From assembly GCA_031292515.1 (NCBI GenBank), contig JARLGZ010000172.1, positions 248,001 through 312,000 of the forward strand: 64,000 bases of DNA, read 5' to 3'. The notes beneath the pieces were generated by a model, which did no database searches, was not told the DNA's origin, and saw only the letters and a list, made by a program, of their open reading frames with translations. Shown piece after piece: positions 8,270 to 17,508 of this stretch. The translations under genes were made by a program, and so were the position numbers. Source of the DNA: Puia sp. Lineage in GTDB: Bacteria > Bacteroidota > Bacteroidia > Chitinophagales > Chitinophagaceae. The stretch's first letter is position 1. The number at the start of each line of letters is the position of its first letter.

Positions 8270-9139
8270 ATGACCCTCCAATACTGCTCGGACCTGCACC
8301 TGGAATTTCCGGAGAACTGGAAATTCCTGCAAAAAAAACCGCTGACCCCCGTGGGAGAGATCCTGGTACTCGCAGGGGACATCATGCCCTTTTCCGCACG
8401 GGATTCCTTTGGCTATTTCATCGATTACCTGTCCTCCCAATTTGCAGCCGTCTACTGGACGCCCGGTAACCACGAATACTACGGATCCGATCTGACCCTC
8501 CGGCCTTCCTGGTTACGCGTCTCCCCTCCCGGAGAGAAGCCGTCTGCCGGAGACAAACTATCCTTTTCCGTAAATGTTTTCGAAGCGATCCGGGAAAATG
8601 TCTTCCTGGTCAATAACCGCGAAGTCCTTTATAAAAATACCCGGCTGCTTTTCTCGACGCTCTGGAGCCCGATCACGCCGCAACACGAATGGGATATCCG
8701 CCGGAGCGTATCCGACTACCGGGCCATCCGCGTGGACGGCCGCAACCTGATCCCCGCAGATACCAATGCTATGCACGAGGAATGCCGCACCTTCCTGGCA
8801 ACTGCCCTGAAGCCGGTCGAAGCGTTGCCAGCGTCTATGCCATCGCTGCCCGCATCTCCCGACAGCAGTCTGCCCAAAACAATTGTCATCACCCATCATG
8901 TCCCTACCTTCCTGCACTATCCTCCCCAATACAGGAAGAGCACACTGACGGAAGCATTTGCGGTGGAGTTGTATGGACTGATCGAAAACTTCGGGGCGGA
9001 CTACTGGATATACGGACATCATCATGTGAATGTCCCGGCTTTCCGGATCGGAAAGACGGAACTGTTGACCAATCAGCTGGGCTATGTCCGGTTGCACGAA
9101 CAGCGCAAGTTCCGGCGCGATGCCGTGATCAATCTTTAA
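8270..9139 (+). CDS. Metallophosphoesterase (calcineurin-like)
   Basis: A 289-residue cytoplasmic protein when started at the ATG at 8270; the frame is open from 8087 but that part overlaps the preceding gene and a repeat. The metal-binding motifs of the family are in order: SDLHLEF (Asp8, His10), LAGDI, GNHEYYG, the THHVPTF motif in the second half and a final GHHHVN. These bind two metal ions and hydrolyse phosphoesters; the substrate cannot be told. It is followed within 12 bases by the convergent msrA. Confidence 0.88.
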   Translation: MTLQYCSDLHLEFPENWKFLQKKPLTPVGEILVLAGDIMPFSARDSFGYFIDYLSSQFAAVYWTPGNHEYYGSDLTLRPSWLRVSPPGEKPSAGDKLSFSVNVFEAIRENVFLVNNREVLYKNTRLLFSTLWSPITPQHEWDIRRSVSDYRAIRVDGRNLIPADTNAMHEECRTFLATALKPVEALPASMPSLPASPDSSLPKTIVITHHVPTFLHYPPQYRKSTLTEAFAVELYGLIENFGADYWIYGHHHVNVPAFRIGKTELLTNQLGYVRLHEQRKFRRDAVINL

Positions 9140-9151
9140 ACGATACTGCGG

Positions 9152-9808
9152 TCAATCTTTAAACTTTCCCTTGAAGACCTCTTTGAAATGGATAAAATCG
9201 GGGATGGAGACCTGCTGTACATATCCGTTTTCCGGATGATGGAATATATATTCCTGGTGATACGCCTCGGCAGGATAAAAATTGGTGAAGGGGGTAACCT
9301 GTGTAACGATCGGGGACTTATAGGCATGCGCATCCGTCAGTTTTTTTATCTCGGCAACTATGATTTGCTTTTCAGCATCGGTCTTGTAAAAAACAACGGA
9401 TCGATACTGGGTGCCTTCATCCGGCCCCTGTCTGTTTAGTTCGGTCGGATCCTGGCTGGCGAAAAAAGCCGACACCAGCGTAGCATAGGAGATCTTCGAT
9501 GGATCATAATAGACCGCCACCGTTTCGGCATGCCCCGTCTCGCCAGTGCACACCTTCGGATAGGTCGGATTCGGATCGGTACCGCCCGCATATCCCGAAA
9601 CCGCGTCCCGTACGCCGACCAGGCTCTGAAAAACGATTTCGGCATGCCAGAAACAGCCCTCCCCAAAATAGGCCACCGCTTCATTCGGAGAAGGATTCGA
9701 ATGATCGCCCCGGGGTATGCTGAATCCGCCGGACTGAGCCTGGCTGCAGCCGATCAGGGCAAGCGCCAGGAGAAATGCTGCGAACGAGTGGATAAAAAAG
9801 GCTTTCAT
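9152..9808 (-). CDS. msrA: Peptide-methionine (S)-S-oxide reductase, exported lipoprotein form
   Basis: A 218-residue MsrA. The active-site motif GCFW (Cys52) and the conserved GYAGG, YPKVCTGETGHAE and RSVVFY segments are present. The N-terminus is a lipoprotein signal with lipobox ALIGC (Cys21), so the enzyme should repair oxidised methionines outside the cytoplasm. It forms a leftward pair with an exported MsrB encoded 104 bases upstream, so both methionine sulfoxide stereoisomers can be handled in the same compartment. The electron donor is not encoded nearby. Confidence 0.95.
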   Translation of the reverse strand: MKAFFIHSFAAFLLALALIGCSQAQSGGFSIPRGDHSNPSPNEAVAYFGEGCFWHAEIVFQSLVGVRDAVSGYAGGTDPNPTYPKVCTGETGHAETVAVYYDPSKISYATLVSAFFASQDPTELNRQGPDEGTQYRSVVFYKTDAEKQIIVAEIKKLTDAHAYKSPIVTQVTPFTNFYPAEAYHQEYIFHHPENGYVQQVSIPDFIHFKEVFKGKFKD

Positions 9809-9912
9809 ATTTTGAGTGCTTTAAATGATTGTGGAGCGCGCTGGATTGTTGTTGAGTACTTTAGATTTTAGATTGTCAGCAAACATACGTGGCCGGGCTC
9901 TTCCTTCAGGTA

Positions 9913-10464
9913 CTATTTGGAAGATACAGGAGGCGCCCCGCCCTCCGGGACAAAGATCAGGGCCGCCGAATTCATGCAATACCGTTTGTGTGTGGGAGCC
10001 GGTCCATCATCAAACACATGCCCGAGATGAGAACCGCTCTTGCTGTCCACCACCTCCATCCTGACCATTCCGTCGCTCTCATCACGGACCAGCCTGACGG
10101 CATCGGGGTTGATAGGCGCATAGAAACTGGGCCAGCCCGTGCCGGAATTAAATTTTGTGTCGGAGGAGAATACGGGCTGAAGGGAAGCGGCGGAATAATA
10201 GGTTCCCTTCTGATAAAAATGATCGTAGGCGCCGGTAAATGCCCTTTCCGTGCCTTGCTGACGGAGAATATAATATTGCCCCGGGGTAAGCCGGGCCTTC
10301 CACTCGTTATCCGTCATCTTCATGGGATAGACGGTCCTGGAATTGGCGATCGGCGGATCGGGGTATTTTTTATCCCCCTGACCATAGCATCGAAGTCCGG
10401 GAAGGGCGACGATCCCGATGAACAAGGCCATACATAGTACCCATGCAGAAAGTATCTTTTTCAT
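9913..10464 (-). CDS. msrB: Peptide-methionine (R)-S-oxide reductase, exported, without the zinc cysteines
   Basis: A 183-residue MsrB with a signal peptide (cleavage near residue 28, CYGQ). Family motifs are [28 protein letters not shown] and RYCMNSAAL, with catalytic Cys163. The structural zinc site of many MsrB proteins (two CxxC pairs) is missing: the place of the first pair reads YSAASLQP. This marks the zinc-free subtype. It lies upstream of the exported msrA on the same strand. Confidence 0.95.
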   Translation of the reverse strand: MKKILSAWVLCMALFIGIVALPGLRCYGQGDKKYPDPPIANSRTVYPMKMTDNEWKARLTPGQYYILRQQGTERAFTGAYDHFYQKGTYYSAASLQPVFSSDTKFNSGTGWPSFYAPINPDAVRLVRDESDGMVRMEVVDSKSGSHLGHVFDDGPAPTHKRYCMNSAALIFVPEGGAPPVSSK

Positions 10465-10609
10465 GATTGCTGATTTTCGTGAACACTAAATTAACGCGGA
10501 GTGCAGGCGCGAAGAGTCGCCTGGCTGACAGAACCATCCATATTAACGTAATATTTGGGGGATTGGTTCAAAGGCTTTGAGGATCGGCTCTGACAATCGC
10601 CGTCTCGCC

Positions 10610-12709
10610 TTAGGCTACCGCCCGCTCATCAGAGAGAGAAAATTCTACGTAAAAAGTAGTGCCGAGCTTGTGGTCGCTTTCAAACCAGATCCGGCCGCCA
10701 TGGGCTTCCACGATCTTCCTGGAAATAGAAAGCCCCATGCCAAAAGGCCGTTCTCCGGAAGTCCCCGTCCTTTTGGCGTCCGTGAACAATTCGAAGATCT
10801 TGTCCTTGAGGTTATCAGGAATCCCGATCCCCTGGTCGTGGACAGAAATCCTTGCCGTATCGTCGATCCGCTCCATCCGGACGGTCACCGTCGCACCTTC
10901 GGGGCTGAATTTGATGGAATTGGCTATCAGGTTGCTGATGACGCGCCACATTTTACCCCGGCTGCTGTAGATATTCAGGGGTTCGGCCTGCAGAACGATC
11001 TGTTGTTTCTTTTCGGCAGCCTTGAATTGCAGGAGTTCTACGCAATAGTGAAGCAAGCCCTTCATTTCCACCCACTCCATTTTCATCTCATCGGGGGCTG
11101 TACTGGCTTCCAGCATCTCGTTGATCAGCGTCAGGGAATTGTTGCTGGATTCGCCTATCATTTTTAGCATCTTACGCTGTTCGGGCGGACAATCCTCGCG
11201 GGCCAGCATCAGGGACGTGATGCTGCTGATAGCGCCGATCGGGTTGCGGAGATCGTGTACCACCACCTTCATGAGCTTTGCATTCTCCTCCAGGCTTTGT
11301 TCGAGGGAACTCAGCGTCGTCTGCAGATACAGGTTCTGATCCCCGATCTGCCGGTTCAGACTGGTCAGGGTCCGGATATTCTTCTTGGACCGGTTCCAGT
11401 TCCTCCATACGAGGAATATGATCACCAGGGCCATAAAGGAGAAGACGATGGTGATCAGGAGATAAAGGTCACGCAGCTCATTTTCTTTTTTCAGCAGGCT
11501 GAGTTCATATTTCTGATCGAGATTTTGAAACTCCAGGAGTGGGTTGATGCTTGCCAGGGTTCTTGCCCTGGCGTCCAGCGAGTCTTTGATCACCAGATAG
11601 TTTTGCAGGTAATAGTTCGCCTTTTCAGGTTGCTTGACGGCAGTATAATAATTCCAGGCCAGTTTCCGCCAATGCATTTCCACGATATCGTTCGGCAGGG
11701 TGTCCAGGGCCATTCTCAATTGATGGAGACAGGTCTCCGCACTGGGAAGACGGCTGGTTTCCAGGTATAACTGGATCAGCTTTGTCTGCATGGCTTCCGC
11801 ATCCATTTTTTCATTGCCATCTTTCGTATCGATATCGATGCTTTTCTTTAGAAAGGTCTCGGCCATTGCCAGATCCCCCCTTTCATAATAGACCATCCCC
11901 ATATTGCCATAGGTCACGCCTTTGGCCGTCTCCATATATACAGCCTGGTTACCACTGAACAGGAATTTGTATTTTTCGATATAATCCAGCGCGCGGTTGT
12001 AATATTTCATGGCGCTATCGGCCAGCCCCGCTTTATAGTAGCTTAACCCGGTGTTGCCCAGTTGCTCCTGCATCTTTGAGACAAATTCAAAGTTTACCGT
12101 TTTGCAGGGGGAAGCCTGGTCGAAACTCTCTTTAAAGAAGGCGGCTGCTTCCAGAAACTTCCCTTGCTGATAATTGACCATCGCGTACCGGCTGATGATC
12201 GAAGCCCGGTCGCAGTAGTTCAGGGTCTTCTCGGCAAAGATTTTTCCGTTATAGTAGCATTTGCTTGCCTCGACATATTTCCCCAGTTTGAAGTAAATAT
12301 CTCCTTTGGAAAAATTGGCATCCGCAAATTCCTTATTAAATCGACTCTCCAGGCCTGCTTTATGGATCACCTGGATCATGCTGTCGGCATAAAGAAGTCC
12401 CTTATAATAGTCCCTTATCTGCTCTTTGCAGTAATAATCGCATTTGAAGCTGTACTTCATGTACAGGTCCCCGACGCCGGGATTTGGAAAAATCGCATAG
12501 ACCGAATCAACCAAATGCATGCCCCCATGAGGGTGAGCCAGGTCGTACATACCCTGGGCGCTATCGATGATCCTGCGAAAATAATCCGGGTGATCGGGAT
12601 TGACCCTCGTCGGAAAATGACAGGAAGAAAGACCGCAAAACGCAGAGATTAAAAAGAACAGGAACGTCCTCTTGCATAGCCGTGCCGGATCTTTTTTAAT
12701 CAATGACAT
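10610..12709 (-). CDS. Sensor histidine kinase with TPR sensor region
   Basis: The ATG at 12707-12709 gives about 699 residues starting MSLIKKDP. The N-terminus is a lipoprotein-like signal (ISAFCGLSSC). A long periplasmic region of helical TPR-type repeats follows to about residue 395, then a membrane segment (LYLLITIVFSFMALVIIFLVW), a short coiled coil, the dimerisation domain with the phospho-accepting His in VVHDLRNP, and a catalytic domain with N box (SNLIANSIKFSP), G1 (DQGIGIP) and G2 (GMGLSI). No response regulator is adjacent, so it is an orphan kinase. The ligand is unknown. Confidence 0.93.
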   Translation of the reverse strand: MSLIKKDPARLCKRTFLFFLISAFCGLSSCHFPTRVNPDHPDYFRRIIDSAQGMYDLAHPHGGMHLVDSVYAIFPNPGVGDLYMKYSFKCDYYCKEQIRDYYKGLLYADSMIQVIHKAGLESRFNKEFADANFSKGDIYFKLGKYVEASKCYYNGKIFAEKTLNYCDRASIISRYAMVNYQQGKFLEAAAFFKESFDQASPCKTVNFEFVSKMQEQLGNTGLSYYKAGLADSAMKYYNRALDYIEKYKFLFSGNQAVYMETAKGVTYGNMGMVYYERGDLAMAETFLKKSIDIDTKDGNEKMDAEAMQTKLIQLYLETSRLPSAETCLHQLRMALDTLPNDIVEMHWRKLAWNYYTAVKQPEKANYYLQNYLVIKDSLDARARTLASINPLLEFQNLDQKYELSLLKKENELRDLYLLITIVFSFMALVIIFLVWRNWNRSKKNIRTLTSLNRQIGDQNLYLQTTLSSLEQSLEENAKLMKVVVHDLRNPIGAISSITSLMLAREDCPPEQRKMLKMIGESSNNSLTLINEMLEASTAPDEMKMEWVEMKGLLHYCVELLQFKAAEKKQQIVLQAEPLNIYSSRGKMWRVISNLIANSIKFSPEGATVTVRMERIDDTARISVHDQGIGIPDNLKDKIFELFTDAKRTGTSGERPFGMGLSISRKIVEAHGGRIWFESDHKLGTTFYVEFSLSDERAVA

Positions 12710-12984
12710 ATTTTCACAATGTAATTTAGAACTCAATTATCGGCCAATCATTTAAATCTCGAAAATACCTTTTAATAGGATGAACAAGGTACGGTATAGG
12801 AACCAGGAGGAGGGAGACCCGTGAAACAAAGGCATATTATTAAAAATAATATATAATATACCCGCTTTCAAGATGGATCCGGAGAAATAACGAAAGGAGG
12901 AATGCTTTTAGTATAAATTTTCGCATCGAAGCAACAAATGATTCTACCCCGTGTCTTTGAGGTATAATTATCAAGTATTTTCTT

Positions 12985-13293
12985 ATGCAGGATAATGAAC
13001 CATCAAAGAAAGACCAATACCATATCTGGCGTCTGATCGGCCAGAAACTGGCTGGAAACGCTTCCAAAAGCGAACTGCTGGAACTCCAGGAGCTGTTGCA
13101 GGACAACCCGCATATTCAATACTCCATGGAAATACTGACCGGCCTGACAGATCCCGGGTTGGGAAGCGCGGGTAGAGGAGGCCCCGGCAAAAACATCCCG
13201 GAAAACGGGAGCGACCCAGTCAGTCCACTGAACCGTCCGCAGGAATCCGGCAATAACCAGCAGGCCAGGGTATGGACGAATTCGAAGCGCTGA
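12985..13293 (+). CDS. Small protein of unknown function, possibly regulatory
   Basis: A 102-residue protein whose N-terminal half (HIWRLIGQKLAGNASKSELLELQELLQDNP) forms two amphipathic helices, followed by a glycine/proline-rich tail. The helical part has the look of the short cytoplasmic segments that start some Bacteroidota anti-sigma or membrane proteins, but no membrane segment is present. It is followed 35 bases later by the S41 protease gene and may be co-transcribed with it. The 275 bases upstream hold an AT-rich inverted repeat (TATTATTAAAAATAATA) but no convincing promoter. Confidence 0.6.
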   Translation: MQDNEPSKKDQYHIWRLIGQKLAGNASKSELLELQELLQDNPHIQYSMEILTGLTDPGLGSAGRGGPGKNIPENGSDPVSPLNRPQESGNNQQARVWTNSKR

Positions 13294-13328
13294 AGTCTGA
13301 TACTATTCCAAATCGCTGCCAAAACATT

Positions 13329-15023
13329 ATGAAATTAAAAGCCTTAGCTGCCTTAGTACTGCTGGTTGGATTTTCCGGCGTTTCCAACGCACAAGACACA
13401 TTGGCCTGGCGACAGGCTTACGAAACGGCCCAGGAGGCCCGTAGAGATGCCAGAAAAATATATAATACCCCCAATGCCAGTCCGGCAGATGTAGAACAAA
13501 GCATCCGGATATTACACCAGGCCATAACATTTTTAGATAGTCCCCGGGTACGTGAACTGGCGCAGGGGAATTTCTACCTGAAAGCGCGCTCCTGTGATGT
13601 TTACCGTGATCTCATTACGGCAAATATCATTGCACATGACAGAGAACAGGCATTGGAGGCCTTCGAGAAAATGGCCGACCAGGGAAGGTATTTTTCTATA
13701 CCCTCTTTTGAAACAGATTCTGTATATGCCCCTATCCGCTCCGATCCCCGTTATGCGGCAGTCGTTGAACGACTCAAATTACGGCAGGCCCTCTGGACAG
13801 ACGAGGCGTTAAATACGCCTACGCAACCCGATTTGACAACAGCGGAAAAAGTAGCCGGGCTGTCATTGCTTTGGTCGCAGGCTAAATATAATTTTGCCAA
13901 TTTCGATCATGCCAATATAGATTGGGACAAAGTCTACCTCGATTACCTGCCCCTCGTTACGGGGACCGGTAGCACGATAGATTATTACCGGATCCTTCAA
14001 AAGTTTTATGCACAACTGAAAGACTCCCATAGCAATGTTTATTTTCCCCAATCATTGGCCGCCCAGGTGAATGCACGACCGCCCATGCGAACCGCGCTCA
14101 TCGAAGGCAAGGTATATATTACCGATGTTTTCAGTGACAGTTTGCGCGGGACCGGCATCGTTCCCGGGCTGCAGGTGATGGCGATCGATGGTCAACCGGT
14201 GCTGGACTACGCAAGACAAAATGTCCAACCCTATCAGAGCAGTTCTACATCCCAGGATTTGGAGGTCAGGACTTTTACTTATTTCCTGCTTGCAGGCCCG
14301 AAAGAAAAACCAATAGCGCTGGAATTAACCAACAGCGCCGGCAAGACCTGGCAGCAAAATGTGGCGCGCCAGGGTTATCTGGACCGGGTTGCCTCGGAAG
14401 CGATCAGCTTTAGAAAAATCGGCCAGACGGGCTGGCTGATAATCAACAACTTTGAAGACCAGCATATTTTGAAAACCTATGACTCTCTATTCCCGCAGAT
14501 CAATCAGACCAGGGCGCTGATCATAGATATCAGAAAGAATGGCGGTGGCAGCGACTATATCGGCTTTCATATTCTCTCCACATTAACCAACCGGCCCTTT
14601 AAAACTTCCGCTTACAGGATACCGAGATATACGTCTATCCCTGTCAAGGGGATGGAATGGATGGACTACGACGCGGAGAAGGTTCAACCGGATGATAAAA
14701 TGTACTATGATAAGCCGGTGGCATTGTTGATCAGTACACAGACTTTTTCCGCAGCCGAGGACTTTGCTGTCGCCTTCGATTATATGAAACGCGGTAAAAT
14801 GGTGGGACAAACTACCGGGGGAAGTACCGGGCAACCCATAAGCTTTACGCTTCCGGGAGGTGGTATGGCACGTATTTGTGGCAAACATGACCGGTACCCT
14901 GATGGCAAGGAATTCGTCGGTATCGGTATTCATCCGGATGTTCCGGTGGACCTGACCGTAGCAGATCTGTTAAATCATAAAGATAAAACCTTACAAACGG
15001 CGGTTGATCTATTAAAGGACTAA
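13329..15023 (+). CDS. Exported S41-family (tail-specific type) serine protease
   Basis: The ATG at 13329 gives 564 residues beginning with a signal peptide (MKLKALAALVLLVGFSGVSNA); the longer frame from 13272 would destroy it. Residues 25-160 are helical (TPR-like). A PDZ-like region with GTGIVPGLQVMAIDGQPV follows, then the S41 catalytic core with LIIDIRKNGGGSDYIG and the nucleophile motif TFSAAEDFAVAF, then GQTTGGSTGQP and IGIHPDVPVDLT. Such enzymes cut peptides at unstructured ends in the periplasm. It converges with the oxidoreductase gene ending at 15049. Confidence 0.9.
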   Translation: MKLKALAALVLLVGFSGVSNAQDTLAWRQAYETAQEARRDARKIYNTPNASPADVEQSIRILHQAITFLDSPRVRELAQGNFYLKARSCDVYRDLITANIIAHDREQALEAFEKMADQGRYFSIPSFETDSVYAPIRSDPRYAAVVERLKLRQALWTDEALNTPTQPDLTTAEKVAGLSLLWSQAKYNFANFDHANIDWDKVYLDYLPLVTGTGSTIDYYRILQKFYAQLKDSHSNVYFPQSLAAQVNARPPMRTALIEGKVYITDVFSDSLRGTGIVPGLQVMAIDGQPVLDYARQNVQPYQSSSTSQDLEVRTFTYFLLAGPKEKPIALELTNSAGKTWQQNVARQGYLDRVASEAISFRKIGQTGWLIINNFEDQHILKTYDSLFPQINQTRALIIDIRKNGGGSDYIGFHILSTLTNRPFKTSAYRIPRYTSIPVKGMEWMDYDAEKVQPDDKMYYDKPVALLISTQTFSAAEDFAVAFDYMKRGKMVGQTTGGSTGQPISFTLPGGGMARICGKHDRYPDGKEFVGIGIHPDVPVDLTVADLLNHKDKTLQTAVDLLKD

Positions 15024-15048
15024 TCCCCTAAAGGACTAAAACAGCTCA

Positions 15049-16206
15049 CTATAAGGCAAGCGCCACCTTCTTCCCGGTCGCTGCCGCCAGATAGATGGCA
15101 TCGATAATCTTCAGATCCTTTACCGCTTCCACTCCGTCGACAGGTATGGGCGGCTGCTCTCCCGCCAACAGGATGCCCGACATCCTGTCCATCTGCACCG
15201 TCTGGTGGGTCACGTGTGGCTGGTTCAATTCCCCCTTGCTCGTCCTGCCCTCGATGGGACCATAGCCGGTAGCCGGCTTCAACTCCGCAAAGCCCTGATC
15301 TCCATCCAGGAAAAAGCTGTCCAGGTTGTTCATGCTGTAGGTGGAAAGACAGGACGCCACTGCACCTCCCGGAAAACCCAGCTGGAATTGAATAGTCTCG
15401 TCTACTCCCTCTTTGAATTTTACACGGTCGGTCTTGGTTTCCTGGGCGGTGACCCAAACGGGATCCTCTCCGACCATATAACGCGAACCATTAATCGAAT
15501 AGATACCGATATCCATCATCGAACCGCCGCCGGCCAATTCCTTGTTCAACCGCCACTGCGTCGGATCGCCGATGATAAAACCGGACAAGCCCTGGAAGAA
15601 CTTGATCTTCCCGAAATCACCGGCATTCCGCTGCCGGATGATCTCCAGCGTCTTTGGTTCAAAATGCATCCGGTAGCCCACCAGCAGTTTCACACCGGCC
15701 TTCCTGCATGCGTCGACCATTTCCTGTCCCTGCTTTGCGTTTAACGCCATCGGCTTTTCGCAGATGACATGTTTCCCCGCGCGGGCTACCCGTATGACCT
15801 GGTCATGATGCAGCCCGTTCGGCGTGATGACATACACCGCATCGATATCGGGATTATCCTTTATCGCGTCAAAATTCTGATAGTTGTAACAGTTCTTCTC
15901 GGGGATGCCGTATTTGCTCCGCCAATTCACGATCTTGGAAGGAGTACCGCTGATGACACCGACCAGTTTGGCCCTCGTACATGACCGCATCGCTTCGGCG
16001 ACACGGGTCCCATAGCCCCCCAAACCCATGATCGCCACCCGTAGCATGGGTCCGTCATAAGACCGTTCACCGGTATCGGCCCCGGCCGCCGCCGGCAGCT
16101 TTCCAGGACTGGAGTCACCGGTCTTCACGATATTGCGGAAACTTAGAAAAGGCAGGGAAACCGCGGAAAGAGTGAGTTTTTGCAGAAAATCACGGCGAGT
16201 ATTCAT
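15049..16206 (-). CDS. Gfo/Idh/MocA-family oxidoreductase, Tat-exported
   Basis: A 385-residue NAD(P)-dependent sugar-type oxidoreductase. The N-terminus carries a twin-arginine signal (TRRDFLQKLTLSAVSLPFL). The Rossmann fold follows with MGLGGYGTRVAEAM, then VYVITPNGLHHD, the catalytic EKPMALN segment and a C-terminal beta-sheet domain with GGGSMMDIGIY. Exported members of this family act on glycosides or sugar derivatives outside the cytoplasm and usually bind their cofactor before export. No sugar-utilisation genes are adjacent. Confidence 0.9.
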   Translation of the reverse strand: MNTRRDFLQKLTLSAVSLPFLSFRNIVKTGDSSPGKLPAAAGADTGERSYDGPMLRVAIMGLGGYGTRVAEAMRSCTRAKLVGVISGTPSKIVNWRSKYGIPEKNCYNYQNFDAIKDNPDIDAVYVITPNGLHHDQVIRVARAGKHVICEKPMALNAKQGQEMVDACRKAGVKLLVGYRMHFEPKTLEIIRQRNAGDFGKIKFFQGLSGFIIGDPTQWRLNKELAGGGSMMDIGIYSINGSRYMVGEDPVWVTAQETKTDRVKFKEGVDETIQFQLGFPGGAVASCLSTYSMNNLDSFFLDGDQGFAELKPATGYGPIEGRTSKGELNQPHVTHQTVQMDRMSGILLAGEQPPIPVDGVEAVKDLKIIDAIYLAAATGKKVALAL

Positions 16207-16355
16207 GACAAGACGATTTTACGTTAAGTTAAGACAAAAAAGAATGCGGAACTTCTATTAAACGGGATGGACCGCCCGCAATGAATGCAAGTGACCTTCT
16301 GGCACGTCAATTGCAGATAATTACCTAATTTTACGCCTCACTTAAAATCATAAAA

Positions 16356-16514
16356 ATGAAAAGAATCATCCTGCTGGCGCTCGTGTTGTTGACAATCTCC
16401 GGAGTTTCAATGGCCCAGGTCCACCACCCCGTACACCACCGTCGTCCCGTACGTCATCATCACCGCCCCGTGCATCATGCCCATCGTCCCGTGCACCGTC
16501 CTATCCATCATTAA
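16356..16514 (+). CDS. Histidine-rich exported peptide (52 residues)
   Basis: A short gene starting at ATG 16356, just after a TAATTTTA box. Residues 1-20 are a textbook signal peptide (MKRIILLALVLLTISGVSMA). The mature part is only 32 residues and contains 13 His, 6 Arg and 5 Pro, built from repeats of HRPVHH and variants. It has no acidic residue and no Cys. Binding of transition metals (Ni, Cu, Zn) is a fair inference from composition. A strong terminator hairpin follows 67 bases after the stop, which supports a real transcription unit. Confidence 0.75.
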   Translation: MKRIILLALVLLTISGVSMAQVHHPVHHRRPVRHHHRPVHHAHRPVHRPIHH

Positions 16515-16581
16515 TCCCGGACAGGCGGCAGCTTTATCCTGATCGCATTCCCGTCGAGAGATATTCACGAGATATCATTAC

Positions 16582-16617
16582 AAAGGCCGCTTTCGATACC
16601 ATGAAGGCGGCCTTTTT
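16582..16617 (+). terminator. Rho-independent terminator after the His-rich peptide gene
   Basis: AAAGGCCGCTTTC (16582-16594) pairs with GAAGGCGGCCTTT (16603-16615) with one G-T pair, an 8-base loop and a following run of T. It ends the transcript of the small His-rich gene. Confidence 0.85.
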
Positions 16618-16717
16618 AGCACCCGGATTCGCTATTTTCCGGGATCATTTACCCGCTATTGAGCCAAAAAGTTTATATTTAATTTGCTAAAAATATCTAA
16701 CAGCTAAACAACACACT

Positions 16718-16903
16718 ATGCCAGATTGGTTAAAAGCACTTATTGCAGGATATGGCGCAAAGAAGCTGGGCGGTGGGTGCTTCAGCACCATTCTCGTTTT
16801 TATACTGATCTACTATGCCCTCGGCCAGTGCAATCGCCCGGTCGCCCGCCACAGTGAACTGAAGCCCGCTGCATACAAACAGACGGCGTATCATATCAAA
16901 TGA
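16718..16903 (+). CDS. Small single-span membrane protein
   Basis: A 61-residue protein: a short N-terminal amphipathic part (MPDWLKALIAGYGAKKLGGG), one membrane segment (FSTILVFILIYYALG) and a basic polar tail. The upstream AT-rich stretch (TATATTTAATTTG) could hold a promoter. The last 13 bases overlap the convergent response-regulator gene. Function unknown. Confidence 0.7.
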   Translation: MPDWLKALIAGYGAKKLGGGCFSTILVFILIYYALGQCNRPVARHSELKPAAYKQTAYHIK

Positions 16904-17508
16904 TTGCTGACGGCGATTTTTATCAGGGCCGCCGTATTTTTCACGTTGAACTTTGTCAGCATATTCTTCCGGTGAGAATCTATCGTGGTGCTATTGAGAT
17001 AAAGTTTGACAGCAATCTCCTGGTTGGTGAGCCCCTCCGCGATCAATTCGAGTATCTCTTTTTCACGCTTGGTCAGCACGGCCAGCTGGCCGTCGGGGGT
17101 CTTTCTCTTTAACACCTCCGCCACCGAGAAACTCATATACTCCCGGCCCCTGTTTACCTCCTGTACCGCCTTTATGATCTCCTGTTTCGACGCATCCTTC
17201 AGCAGATACCCCGAAGCCCCGTTGTCTTTCATTTTCCGGATGACACTCGCCTGATCGGACGTGCTCAGACCGATGATATTGACGGCAGGATATTTCTCCT
17301 TCACCTCCCGGCAAAGCTCCAGCCCGCTTTTCTGCGGCAGGTTGATATCCATCAGCAGGACATCCGGTTGCTGTCTTCTTAAAAAGCTCATCAATTCTTC
17401 GGGCAGCCTGGCGCTCCCCATCCACTCGATGTCCTTCTCGTCCTTCAACAGCGAGTGGATGCCTTCGATGATCATCTGGTGGTCGTCTATAATGAATAGT
17501 TTTATCAT
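16891..17508 (-). CDS. NarL/LuxR-type response regulator
   Basis: A 205-residue two-domain regulator. The receiver domain has the acidic pair Asp8/Asp9 and the phospho-accepting Asp54 (LLMDINLP). The C-terminal LuxR-type helix-turn-helix contains LTKREKEILELIAEGLTNQEIAVKLYLNSTTIDSHRKNML. Its start overlaps the end of the histidine kinase gene by four bases, so the two are translationally coupled and form a pair. Targets cannot be read from the sequence. Confidence 0.95.
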   Translation of the reverse strand: MIKLFIIDDHQMIIEGIHSLLKDEKDIEWMGSARLPEELMSFLRRQQPDVLLMDINLPQKSGLELCREVKEKYPAVNIIGLSTSDQASVIRKMKDNGASGYLLKDASKQEIIKAVQEVNRGREYMSFSVAEVLKRKTPDGQLAVLTKREKEILELIAEGLTNQEIAVKLYLNSTTIDSHRKNMLTKFNVKNTAALIKIAVSNHLI

